The notes: a model not told the origin generated them from the sequence alone. 11,176 bases of DNA from an uncultured Burkholderiales bacterium (GCA_937925755.1 CALAMX010000179.1:1-11176), one strand, 5' to 3'; numbered from the stretch's first letter, positions 1 to 6,350 are shown. Numbers and translations: made by a program.

Positions 1-370
1 TATTTTTATCGCTGACCACGCCCTCGTCCGCGCATCTGAACCCATGGAAGGCCCTCCCTTTTCTGCGCGAAAGAGTGTCAGCGAAAATTGCAGCCTACAG
101 GGCAGCAGCCCGAGCCCGAGCACGCGACACCGCGGACCGGAAACCCGCACAAAAAGCGCGTGTTTCACGGCGTGCCGACACCCTCCGGCTTGCCCAGGGA
201 CGCGCTGCAGTAGGCCGCGAGCAGGGTCGAACGCCGGGCGACGAGAGCTTGGGTGCGTGACTTGACAGGAAATCAGTCAGGGCCCAAACGCAGTTTCGGC
301 AAAGACTCTCCTGCCATGAGGCAGGTCAAGCCTGCAAAAGCAAACGGTCGAGGCCGATACCACGCAATGG

Positions 371-385
371 GTTATGCAGAGTATC
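371..385 (-). repeat. Solo copy of an IS5-like terminal repeat
   Basis: On the minus strand this reads GATACTCTGCATAAC. It differs at one base from the terminal inverted repeat of the MITE-like element further along the window (GAAACTCTGCATAAC at 5895-5909). No partner end or CTAG flank was found nearby, so if real it is a solitary, eroded end. A chance match of this length is possible but not likely. Confidence 0.35.
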
Positions 386-811
386 CTTGAAGGAGCCGAG
401 TGCCAGGTTGCCAGTTCCGCAAGTTGTCCCAGGACCTGCGCCAGGGGTATCGCAGGGGTGAGGCACGCCGCCTAGGTGAGTGTCATCGCTGCGAGCGTGA
501 GGGCAGCGTGGACGCCGCGCATTCGCCGCACGTGCAGGCGCAGGGCCGGGATCAGCAGCGCGAAGGGTGCCGACTCTTTCAGATGCGCAAGGACTGGCGG
601 GGTTGTGTGCGGAACAGGGCCAAGGCCAGCACGGCGAACCCGAGGCTGCCATACCACTGCATCGAGATACGGCTCAGGCGGGAACGACCGGCATGGCCTC
701 GACGCCAGAAGGCGTGGTCAGGTCCGCGGTGGTGAGGTAAAGGCCGCCTCGACAGGGGGTTGATGGAGAGGTCGCCCGGAGGCCGCGAGCGGCCAACTCA
801 TCAACAGGGGT

Positions 812-945
812 TCAGCACGAAGCCTGGGTGTTGAAGGCCTCGACCGCGTTGAGCTGGATGTGTTTCGACCCGCGGATGCGCGAGAGATAGCCACGCCCAG
901 CAGCAGGCTGAGGGTCGCGTAGCGCAGGCCGGCACCGTGTGCCAA
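812..945 (-). pseudogene. Unidentified gene remnant with a frameshift
   Basis: Two adjoining minus-strand stretches look coding by third-position G/C but lie in different frames. The upstream one reads LRYATLSLLLGVAI, like a membrane segment. The downstream one reads IRGSKHIQLNAVEAFNTQ and stops at 812. They would join if one frameshift near 885-895 were removed. Beyond the stop the same frame continues coding-like to about 672, so the original gene may have been longer. I do not recognise the family. It could also be chance open frame in GC-rich DNA. Confidence 0.3.
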
Positions 946-1131
946 CGTATACGGTGCGAGCGCAAGCGGTGGCAGGGTGCGCGCGGTTGGAACTCAAGCG
1001 AGCGGGCCGAGGCGGCGGCCCAGGACAGGCCAGCGAATCGCGCAGATCAGCGGCGAAGGCGTCTCGCCTGGCATCCGCTCGACCCCCTGAACGTGGTGCT
1101 GTGCGGCTTCCCGGCTCGGCCTTTCGGCTGT

Positions 1132-1554
1132 TTACTGCAGACGCATGCGTTGTAAGACGACCTGCTGCGGCTCCATGAAACCGCTGCTCTTGACGTCGAT
1201 GCGCAAGGTGTCGCCCTGGACCGTAAAATCACCATTGATGAATTCGGCCGAGCGTCCATAGCCATAGACGTTGATCAGCAGCCCGCTGCGGCCGACCGTG
1301 TAGGCACCGGCCACGCCGATGCCGGCCCGGGGATCGACCATCAAAAAGACACCGTCTGGGGAGAAGAACATGCGCAGACCGACATTGCTCTTCGATGCGG
1401 CATCGATCACGGTCCAAGCGCCCAGTAGGGGGGCTACGTTGGCCGGGGCTTGGGCGCGCACACTCGGGGCGCTCATCATGAGCAGGGCAGTGAACAGGGA
1501 TAGGGCGTAGAGGCGCAGGACGTTGATGCGGGTGCATGGATTCAAAAAGCTCAT
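1132..1554 (-). CDS. Small secreted protein, unknown function
   Basis: A 140-residue protein that I cannot assign to a named family. The start at 1554 is chosen because an excellent Shine-Dalgarno sequence (AAGGAGGT) ends six bases before this ATG; the longer frame begins inside that site. The N-terminus is a clear Sec signal peptide: a basic start, a hydrophobic run at about residues 14-28, and a probable signal peptidase I site after SVRA, near residue 35. The mature part of about 105 residues opens with LLGAW and is rich in alternating hydrophobic and polar residues and glycines, which suggests a small beta-barrel resembling lipocalin-like periplasmic proteins. That fold is inference. It has no cysteine beyond the signal region, so no disulfide or lipid anchor is expected. 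It is monocistronic, with gene-poor DNA downstream. Confidence 0.75.
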   Translation of the reverse strand: MSFLNPCTRINVLRLYALSLFTALLMMSAPSVRAQAPANVAPLLGAWTVIDAASKSNVGLRMFFSPDGVFLMVDPRAGIGVAGAYTVGRSGLLINVYGYGRSAEFINGDFTVQGDTLRIDVKSSGFMEPQQVVLQRMRLQ

Positions 1555-1749
1555 GTTGACCTCCTTGAAGGTAGGCAATCTTTACTTTATCACCAGTCAT
1601 TGACCGCTGCCGTCACCAGCTTCCTGTCAAGTCGCGGCTTGTCGGTCCTGGCTGTCGTTGCTAAACCTTTCCGGCAACGCGTCTTCCGCTGGTGTGCCCG
1701 GTCCGACGCGGCCTTGCCCTGTCGTTGTAAAAACATCGACGATAGACGC

Positions 1750-1859
1750 TGTCGCTCTTGGCGACACGGACCCGCCTTGGGCGGTGAAGGGTCCGGCCGT
1801 CCCCTGATGGGGATAGTGAGTGCCGGACCGGCAGAGAATACAACTCTGTCGAAGCCGGT
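1750..1859. repeat. Cluster of overlapping hairpins
   Basis: Five inverted repeats lie within 110 bases. TGTCGC/GCGACA is at 1750-1755 and 1761-1766. CCGCC/GGCGG is at 1772-1776 and 1780-1784. GGTCCGGC/GCCGGACC is at 1790-1797 and 1822-1829, and encloses TCCCC/GGGGA at 1800-1804 and 1809-1813. ACCGGC/GCCGGT is at 1827-1832 and 1854-1859, and encloses CAGAG/CTCTG at 1832-1836 and 1844-1848. The third and fourth large stems share three bases (1827-1829), so they would compete. The stretch is intergenic and could be a structured RNA, a terminator region downstream of the YqhA-like gene, or the stem-loop end of a lost mobile element. No class could be assigned. Confidence 0.6.
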
Positions 1860-1997
1860 CGAGAATGCGCTGGCTAGGGCCCGCGCCAAGAGTACGGCGG
1901 CCTGGACCAAGACCAGGTTGGCCGGCGTGTTGCGCGGCTTGCCCCAGAAGCGGGCGAGCGTGTGCTTGCAGTCGATGTCGTCGCGCACACGGGCGAG
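1860..1997 (-). pseudogene. Coding-like fragment in frame after yqhA stop
   Basis: Directly after the TGA of the YqhA-like gene, the same frame stays open. It keeps the G/C third-position bias of a real gene for about 45 codons, reading RDDIDCKHTLARFWGKPRN and then a hydrophobic stretch NLVLVQAAVLLARALA. The bias disappears near 1855, exactly where the hairpin cluster begins. Possible explanations are a remnant of another gene fused by deletion, or a longer ancestral gene whose stop is recent. YqhA homologues normally end about where this one does, so the first is more likely. The only start codon is a GTG at 1988 without a convincing ribosome binding site. I cannot name the fragment. Confidence 0.4.
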
Positions 1998-2513
1998 TCA
2001 GGCGTGGTGTTTCGGCCCCTCGGCGATGCGGTCGGTCAAGGCGAACATCACCCCGGAGATCACCAACACGAAGTGGATGCCGACCTTCCAGGCGAGCTGG
2101 GTATTGTCGTAGCTGGTGACGTTGATGAAGGCCTTGAGCAGCTCGATCCCGGAGATGGCGACGATAGAGGCGATCAGCTTGAGCTTTAGCCCCGAGAAGT
2201 CGACCTTCCCCATCCATTCCGGGCGGTCTTCATGGCCCTCGCCGGTGTGGATCTTGGATACGAAGTTCTCGTAGCCACTGAAGATGATCATGAGCAGTAG
2301 ATTGGCCACGAGCGACATGTCGACCAGGGTGAGTATGGCGAGGATCAGCTCGCTCTCGCTGGCGGTGAAGATGTGGCCAACGACATGGATGAACTCCTGC
2401 GCGAACTTGACCAGAAGCAGCAAGATGCTCACCACCAGACCGATGTAGAAGGGGGCGAGCAGCCATCGGCTATTGAACATCAGCAACTCGAGACTGTGCT
2501 CGATCTTTTTCAT
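1998..2513 (-). CDS. yqhA: YqhA family (UPF0114) inner membrane protein
   Basis: A 171-residue integral membrane protein of the UPF0114/YqhA family, whose biochemical role is not established. Four hydrophobic segments are visible at about residues 17-37, 56-81, 112-131 and 142-161. The family-typical N-terminus (a short charged start, then NSRWLLAPFYIGL), the central DMSLVANLL segment, and the loop containing HEDRPEWMGKVDFSGLK between the second and third segments are all present. The length matches the family. The start at 2513 is supported by AAGGA eight bases upstream. The gene is divergent from the CinA-like gene, with about 114 bases between the starts holding both promoters. Downstream lie a coding-like fragment and a hairpin cluster. 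Confidence 0.93.
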   Translation of the reverse strand: MKKIEHSLELLMFNSRWLLAPFYIGLVVSILLLLVKFAQEFIHVVGHIFTASESELILAILTLVDMSLVANLLLMIIFSGYENFVSKIHTGEGHEDRPEWMGKVDFSGLKLKLIASIVAISGIELLKAFINVTSYDNTQLAWKVGIHFVLVISGVMFALTDRIAEGPKHHA

Positions 2514-2627
2514 GCAGCTATCCTTTCGTCAGTACAGTTGAAGCTGCGCGATTCTACCGCAGCCCGAGGTCGGCTTTGAGGCGCTGCGAGGGGCGCGAGA
2601 AACGGCGGGATATTTGAGGGGAGGGGT

Positions 2628-3389
2628 ATGGCCATCGGTTTGCTCATCATCGGCGACGAGATCCTCTCCGGCCGGCGGCAGGATCGGCACTTCGCCAAGG
2701 TGCGTGAGATCTTGGCGGCACGCGGGCTTGAGCTCGCCTGGGTCTGTTATCTCGGCGACGATCGCGCGCGCATCCGCTCGGTGCTGCGACAGACCTTCGC
2801 CAGCGGCGACATCGTCTTCAGCACCGGCGGCATCGGTGCCACGCCCGATGACCACACCCGCCAGGCGGCGGCCGAGGCCCTTGGGCGTCCTCTCGTCCTG
2901 CACCCCGAGGCGGCACGGCTGATTACCGAGCGTACCCAGGAGGTGGGGTTGCCGCTCACAGCTGAGCGGCTACGCATGGGCGAGTTCCCCGCAGGTGCCG
3001 AGCTCATTCCCAACCCTTACAACCGCATCCCGGGCTTCTCGGTCGGCGACCATCATTTCTTGCCCGGCTTTCCGGAGATGGCCTGGCCCATGCTCGAATG
3101 GGTACTCGACACCCGCTATACCCATCTGTTCAACGCACTGCCACGCGGTGAACAGTCCTTCGTCGTGCGTGGGCTGGCCGAGGCCACGCTCACCCCCCTC
3201 ATGGAACGGGTGGAAGCGCAATACGAGGGGGTGCGCGTGTTCAGCCTGCCGCGGCTCGACCCCCAGCGGCGCACCGGCTACGAGATCGAGTTGGGTGTCA
3301 AAGGGCCGCCCGAGCAGCTCGACACCGCTATAGCGGCGCTACGCGCCGGGGCCCTGGCCCTCGGCGGTCAGGTCGAAACGGCGCGTTAG
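2628..3389 (+). CDS. CinA N-terminal / MoCF-domain protein (molybdopterin-binding type)
   Basis: A 253-residue protein of the COG1058 group, related to the N-terminal half of CinA and to MoaB/Mog. The signature GDEILSG is at residues 9-15 and the nucleotide/molybdopterin-site loop STGGIGATPDDHT at 65-77. The C-terminal nicotinamide-nucleotide amidase (PncC) domain of full-length CinA (about 400 residues) is absent. Standalone proteins of this kind are common and are usually annotated as competence/damage-inducible protein A or molybdopterin-binding protein. In CinA the domain hydrolyses ADP-ribose-type substrates, but the substrate here is unknown. The start is supported by a strong GAGGGGAGGGG just upstream. 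The gene runs convergently into the DsrC-like gene with only 12 bases between the stops. Confidence 0.9.
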   Translation: MAIGLLIIGDEILSGRRQDRHFAKVREILAARGLELAWVCYLGDDRARIRSVLRQTFASGDIVFSTGGIGATPDDHTRQAAAEALGRPLVLHPEAARLITERTQEVGLPLTAERLRMGEFPAGAELIPNPYNRIPGFSVGDHHFLPGFPEMAWPMLEWVLDTRYTHLFNALPRGEQSFVVRGLAEATLTPLMERVEAQYEGVRVFSLPRLDPQRRTGYEIELGVKGPPEQLDTAIAALRAGALALGGQVETAR

Positions 3390-3401
3390 GGAGCTCGCTT
3401 C

Positions 3402-3767
3402 TCAAACCACGCTGCCAAAGCTCGGGTCGACTGCGCCCGCGGGCGCCTTGAGACCCGCCAGGCGGCAACCCTGCGCCACCGGCCCGCCCGGGAAGATCTC
3501 GTAGAGGCGCTTGAGTCCACCATCCGCGTGGAAGGCCTCATCCAAGGCATCGTGGAGCTCGCGGATCTGGATGCTGGGGGCATCTGCGTGCCGGTGAAAG
3601 TATTCCTGCAGGGCTCGCACCACGCGCCAGTGCAGCTCGGTGAGCGCCAGGCCCTCGGCCTGTGCCGTGCGCTCGGCCTCCGCCCGCGTCCAGCCCGCTG
3701 GGGCATGCGGAAACTCGGGGTCCGGCTCGATCAGCACCTCTTGTCCTGGCAAGACATAGTCGGTCAT
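3402..3767 (-). CDS. DsrC/TusE-family protein lacking the C-terminal cysteine
   Basis: A 121-residue cytoplasmic protein of the DsrC/TusE/DsvC family, which carries persulfide or trisulfide sulfur in dissimilatory sulfur metabolism (DsrC) or in tRNA 2-thiolation (TusE). The C-terminal family signature is clear (LYEIFPGGPVAQGCRLAGL). Canonical DsrC has two redox cysteines eleven residues apart, the second next to last. Here the first (CysB) is Cys101, but the second position (CysA) is Ala112, and an eight-residue tail DPSFGSVV follows. TusE keeps CysA, so this is neither a standard TusE nor a standard DsrC. The protein may be a regulatory or binding paralogue. The start at 3767 has GAGGAG seven bases upstream; the upstream TTG at 3782 is not needed. 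It is divergent from the 327-residue unknown protein, about 200 bases away. Confidence 0.9.
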   Translation of the reverse strand: MTDYVLPGQEVLIEPDPEFPHAPAGWTRAEAERTAQAEGLALTELHWRVVRALQEYFHRHADAPSIQIRELHDALDEAFHADGGLKRLYEIFPGGPVAQGCRLAGLKAPAGAVDPSFGSVV

Positions 3768-3853
3768 CGCTTTTCTCCTCAACAGATGGTTCTCGACATC
3801 TCGGGGTTGCAGACCGGAGACGGTTGCGTGCTCGCCGGCCGCACCACCTGCTT

Positions 3854-3881
3854 TTGCATTCGTTTACTATCACGCTAGAAC
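3854..3881 (+). promoter_or_regulatory. Possible sigma70 promoter for the 327-residue protein
   Basis: TTGCAT and TAGAAC separated by 16 bases form a moderate sigma70-type promoter pointing at the gene that starts at 3971, leaving an untranslated leader of about 80 bases. It lies in the only A+T-richer patch of the divergent spacer. No operator was recognised. Confidence 0.35.
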
Positions 3882-3970
3882 GTTTTGCCGTGGCTGCAAG
3901 TCCATCGCCGGGTCGTCGCGGTCTCGCCAGGTCTTCAGTCGCGGCAGACAGTGTTCGTAGAGGGTCTGTC

Positions 3971-4954
3971 ATGTCGGTCGAGTGTTACGCCCAGCGCCTG
4001 CTCAACCCCTTCCGCGGTGCCGTGCATGTGATCCGCCATGCCTCGGCGGAGGCGGTGACGACCGATGGCGTGCATTGGGACATCTATGTCAGCAACGACG
4101 CCCTGCTTGCCGACCTGCCGCCGGACTGCCAGGTGCAGACGAGCGACATCCGCTATGGGAGTTGGTCCGCCGCGCAAGGCCTCAAGCGCGGCCCGATCAA
4201 CCTCTATGACGATTTCTTGGCCATGGAGGCGATGGGGGCCGTGGTTTTCGAGCAGCTCACGCAATTGCACGGCCGCGTGCCTTTCGCCTACGCCGATCAC
4301 TACGAGCTTTGGTTGCTCGACCGCGCAGCGCAGCCCCTGGCCCTGCTTGCCAGCGCTTGCAACGAGCGAGAAATGGCCCAGGATCGGACCGGACCACGCT
4401 GGCAGGCGGGTTTGGCGGCACGGGAACGCTTCACCTCGGCGGCCATGCCGAGGGAGGCGGCGGTGAAGGCCGCCGATTACCTGTGCGACTACATCAACGG
4501 CCGTGCCGGTCCCAGGCCGCAGGCGCAGTGGTTCCAGCGTCAGGCCGACGGTTCCGGGTGGGGTCTGAAGTCGGCCGACACCCCCACCTCCCTGGCCGAC
4601 CGACACCTCCCAGCGGCGGCGTTCCCGCGCTTTATCCTAGCGGAGGTGGGGCATGACGAGCAGCATCACCGCCTGATCGACGACTATCATGCCTGGCTGG
4701 CCCCTTGGCTGCTCCTCCTGCAGGGTTTGGCGCCGGACACCCGCGCCGAGCTGGAGCGCCAGGCGCGCGCGCAAGCCTTGGAGGTGGCGCGGCAGTACCG
4801 GCTCTATCCCGCGGTGGCCAACCCGGCCGAATTGAACGCTGCATTGGTGGAATCGGTGCTGCGCAAAAGCCAGGCGCAGCGGCAGAGCGCCGAGGACGCG
4901 GCCCTGTCCACCTTTTACATCGAACTGAACCCCGGCGGTGGAGAATATCTGTGA
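3971..4954 (+). CDS. Conserved-looking protein of unknown function (327 aa)
   Basis: A soluble protein of 327 residues that I cannot assign to a named family. There is no signal peptide and no membrane segment. The frame is open further upstream to 3662, but that part lies opposite the DsrC-like gene, so the ATG at 3971, preceded by AGAGGG, is the sensible start. The N-terminal half (residues 1-140) is globular and aromatic-rich, with VHWDIYVSND and an HYELWLLD segment. The C-terminal half is helical and contains a histidine/acid cluster, EVGHDEQHHRLIDDYHAW at about residues 226-243, which could bind a metal, though that is inference. Codon bias is that of a real gene throughout. The gene is divergent from the DsrC-like gene and may share its control region. 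It converges on the 85-residue gene with 30 bases between stops. Confidence 0.8.
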   Translation: MSVECYAQRLLNPFRGAVHVIRHASAEAVTTDGVHWDIYVSNDALLADLPPDCQVQTSDIRYGSWSAAQGLKRGPINLYDDFLAMEAMGAVVFEQLTQLHGRVPFAYADHYELWLLDRAAQPLALLASACNEREMAQDRTGPRWQAGLAARERFTSAAMPREAAVKAADYLCDYINGRAGPRPQAQWFQRQADGSGWGLKSADTPTSLADRHLPAAAFPRFILAEVGHDEQHHRLIDDYHAWLAPWLLLLQGLAPDTRAELERQARAQALEVARQYRLYPAVANPAELNAALVESVLRKSQAQRQSAEDAALSTFYIELNPGGGEYL

Positions 4955-4984
4955 CAGCGAGGTTACGCTGAGAAGCCAACGGAG

Positions 4985-5242
4985 CTATTTGCCCCGGCTG
5001 GCCAGGGCGCGCACTACCGAGGCGACCAGCGCTTCCAGTTCCAACGGGCTCAATTCCGGAAAGGCGCCCTGCAGCTTGTGCAACGCGCGGTAGAGCGCGG
5101 TGCCGTTTTTCTGCAGCGGGTCGTCGCCGAGCAGCGGTTCAAGCAGTCGGTGCGCCTCCTCGAAGCGTTTACGTAGGCGCAGATTCTTGCGGCGCTCGAC
5201 GCGCGCCGGCGCTGTACTGTGTTGTGTGCCTCGTATGGCCAT
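4985..5242 (-). CDS. Small basic protein of unknown function (85 aa)
   Basis: An 85-residue protein with no recognised family. The start at 5242 is preferred because GGTGGAGG ends five bases before this ATG; the GTG at 5254 lies inside or before that site. The N-terminal 30 residues are rich in arginine and lysine (VERRKNLRLRKRFEEAHRLL), and the remainder is predicted helical, ending in LEALVASVVRALASRGK. It could be a small nucleic-acid-binding or adaptor protein, but nothing in the sequence decides. A well-spaced promoter containing a palindrome lies just upstream, so it is probably expressed and regulated on its own. Confidence 0.65.
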   Translation of the reverse strand: MAIRGTQHSTAPARVERRKNLRLRKRFEEAHRLLEPLLGDDPLQKNGTALYRALHKLQGAFPELSPLELEALVASVVRALASRGK

Positions 5243-5271
5243 CGGGTCCTCCACCCACGTCCTGGATCGGA

Positions 5272-5300
5272 TTTAGAAATGTAATTGATCAATGTTACAA
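5272..5300 (-). promoter_or_regulatory. Promoter with internal palindrome upstream of 85-aa gene
   Basis: Read on the minus strand, TTGTAA (5295-5300) and TCTAAA (5272-5277) are separated by exactly 17 bases. This is a good sigma70 layout, with a predicted start of transcription about 20 bases before the ATG at 5242. The spacer holds the perfect palindrome ATTGATCAAT (5284-5293), flanked by TGTAA and TTACA. A palindrome between -35 and -10 is a typical repressor position. The half site TTGAT recalls FNR/Anr sites, but the four-base spacing of an FNR box is missing. The patch is strikingly A+T-rich for this window. Confidence 0.5.
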
Positions 5301-5970
5301 AAATACTATACCCCTGTGTGCTAGACAATTCTGTTCGTAGTGAGCCGACGAGCGGTCAGCCGCAGAGACTCAGAGGTGGTCCAGGCTCGCGGCCATGCGT
5401 CGGCGCAGGGCGGCGTCCGGCAGGGCCCTGAAGCGCCCCCCTGTCTCGGGTAGATGATCGGCCCTCGAGGTCGCCGAGACGACGCAGATGACGGCGGGGT
5501 GGGCGAGGACGAACTCGAAGAAGACCTGCGCCTAGTTCGTGCATTCGATATCGCCCGCCCATGCGGGCAGGAGGTTGCCCCAGCCCGCATGGATCAGGCT
5601 GCCCGCACGGAAGGGCCGGTCGGCGATGACGCCTATGCCGCGTTCCTGCGCCAGGGGCAGCGCCGGCCTTGGTGGCAGCAAAGAGATTGGACCGATCGCC
5701 GACGCGGGCGCGTCATCCGCTGATCAACTCTTCCAACGAGCCGTACATGGGCGAGGGATGGATCATGCCGCCGTCCTCGGCGAACAAGGTCTGCAGCCCG
5801 GGCAGCCGGCGCGCTCGGCGCCGGGGTCTTCGCCCATGTCCAGGGTGAGCCACGTGCCCCGGCCAAGGGCCAGTATGCGTTCACCGTTGCTAGGGAAACT
5901 CTGCATAACTGGCTGCGCGGGCGCTCGACTCCGTTGCGCGGTCTTGGCTTCGGCCGCCGCTTCGCGGCTT

Positions 5971-5991
5971 AACATGCGCTGCGCGCATGTT
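5971..5991. repeat. Perfect hairpin inside the MITE
   Basis: AACATGCGC and GCGCATGTT form a 9-bp perfect stem around the loop TGC. It lies immediately before the 33-bp tandem repeats. No T-run follows, so it is probably not a terminator. Confidence 0.8.
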
Positions 5992-5997
5992 AGCCTA

Positions 5998-6093
5998 CGC
6001 CGAAACTTCGCCTGCGGCTCGTTTTGGCTTCGCCGAAACTTCGCCTTCGGCTCGTTTTGGCTTCGCCGAAACTTCGCCTGCGGCTCGTTTTCT
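5998..6093. repeat. Three tandem 33-bp repeats inside the MITE
   Basis: The unit starts CGCCGAAACTTCGCCTGCGG and begins at 5998, 6031 and 6064. The first two copies are full length; the third ends after CTCGTTTT at about 6093. Copies differ by one base in the middle (CTGCGG or TTCGG context). Because 33 is a multiple of three, an open frame persists across them on both strands (for example an 11-residue unit containing NEPQAKFRR on the minus strand). This makes a spurious protein-like repeat; there is no sign that it is translated. Confidence 0.9.
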
Positions 6094-6350
6094 CGCATCC
6101 TGCGCTCCGGGCGCGCGGTGCTCATCCCGCTCGCCGGGTTATGCAGAGTTTTCCTAGGGGTCGCACGCAGGAGGGAGCGGTTGCCGCAGTGGCCGATGGC
6201 GGCTGTATTGCGGTGGCGGCGAGGTCGCCCATGGCTTGCAGGAAGCCGCGCCGCTGGGAGTTGTCGGGGCTGGCTTTCGGCTGAATCACGGCCTCTGTGG
6301 CACGCATCACACGCCTCAGTGTAAGCTGAGACGAGCCTAGTACGCCGGGG

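Larger units (their letters stand above)
1..1131. other. Gene-poor region with decayed coding scraps
   Basis: No intact gene could be supported here. Open frames on either strand are short and lack ribosome binding sites, and none looks like a known protein over its length. On the minus strand several short stretches have the G/C-rich third codon positions typical of genes in this window, but they change frame or hit stops. One lies at about 812-945 and others at about 480-720. They look like relics of degraded genes. A motif resembling an IS terminal repeat lies at 371-385, and a sequence resembling the end of an IS21-family element at 76-90. I see no tRNA, rRNA or CRISPR array. Confidence 0.6.
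5894..6153. mobile_element. 260-bp MITE-like element with IS5-type ends
   Basis: The 16-base ends GGAAACTCTGCATAAC (5894-5909) and, inverted, GAAAACTCTGCATAAC (6138-6153) match at 15 positions. Each is flanked by CTAG (5890-5893 and 6154-6157), a four-base target duplication fitting the YTAR preference of IS5-group elements. Removing the element and one CTAG restores a continuous reading LRATPSNGERI into the aldo/keto reductase body, which is direct evidence of insertion into that gene. The interior has no transposase. It holds a hairpin (5971-5991) and three tandem 33-bp repeats. It would have to be mobilised in trans by a related IS5-family transposase, not present in this window. Confidence 0.85.
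5370..6307 (-). pseudogene. Tat-exported aldo/keto reductase, disrupted
   Basis: Remains of an aldo/keto reductase with a twin-arginine leader. The leader has an ATG at 6307 and SQRRGFLQAMG. The catalytic-domain start GERILALGRGTWLTLDMG lies just below the MITE. A segment with HPSPMYGSLEELI covers the family's D-S-x-M-Y-G region with the Asp changed to His. It is followed by NLFAATK, and the C-terminal part contains GVIADRPF and HPAVICVVSATSRADHL, ending at 5370. Lesions are a frame change between leader and body, insertion of the 260-bp element, a frameshift near 5790, a TGA at 5713-5715, a TAG at 5532-5534 where relatives have Trp (N-W-A-Q), and a missing block of roughly 100 or more residues between ATK and LPLAQERG near 5665, which removes the rest of the active-site barrel. 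The intact gene would have encoded a periplasmic NADPH-type oxidoreductase. It is now surely non-functional. Confidence 0.85.

Noticed and set aside
1627..2217. 196-residue minus-strand open frame
   Set aside because: Its upper part is a shadow of yqhA and its lower part crosses the hairpin cluster; composition is arginine-rich and not protein-like.
3662..3970. Longer N-terminus for the 327-residue protein
   Set aside because: The upstream part of the open frame overlaps the DsrC-like gene on the other strand and shows no ribosome binding site; it is an antisense shadow.
5284..5293. FNR/Anr box upstream of the 85-residue gene
   Set aside because: An FNR site needs TTGAT and ATCAA separated by four bases; here the half sites overlap as TTGATCAA.
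5998..6093. CRISPR array
   Set aside because: The three 33-bp units are directly adjacent with no spacers and lie between transposon-type terminal repeats.
5763..6125. Repetitive protein with NEPQAKFRR units on the minus strand
   Set aside because: The repeats are the 33-bp tandem units of the MITE; there is no ribosome binding site and the frame runs into aldo/keto reductase debris.
5539..6324. 261-residue plus-strand open frame
   Set aside because: It lies across the antisense of a pseudogene and the MITE and resembles nothing; it is a product of high G+C content.
6312..6332. Terminator after the SemiSWEET gene
   Set aside because: The CTCAG/CTGAG stem is only five base pairs and lacks a T-run on the relevant strand.
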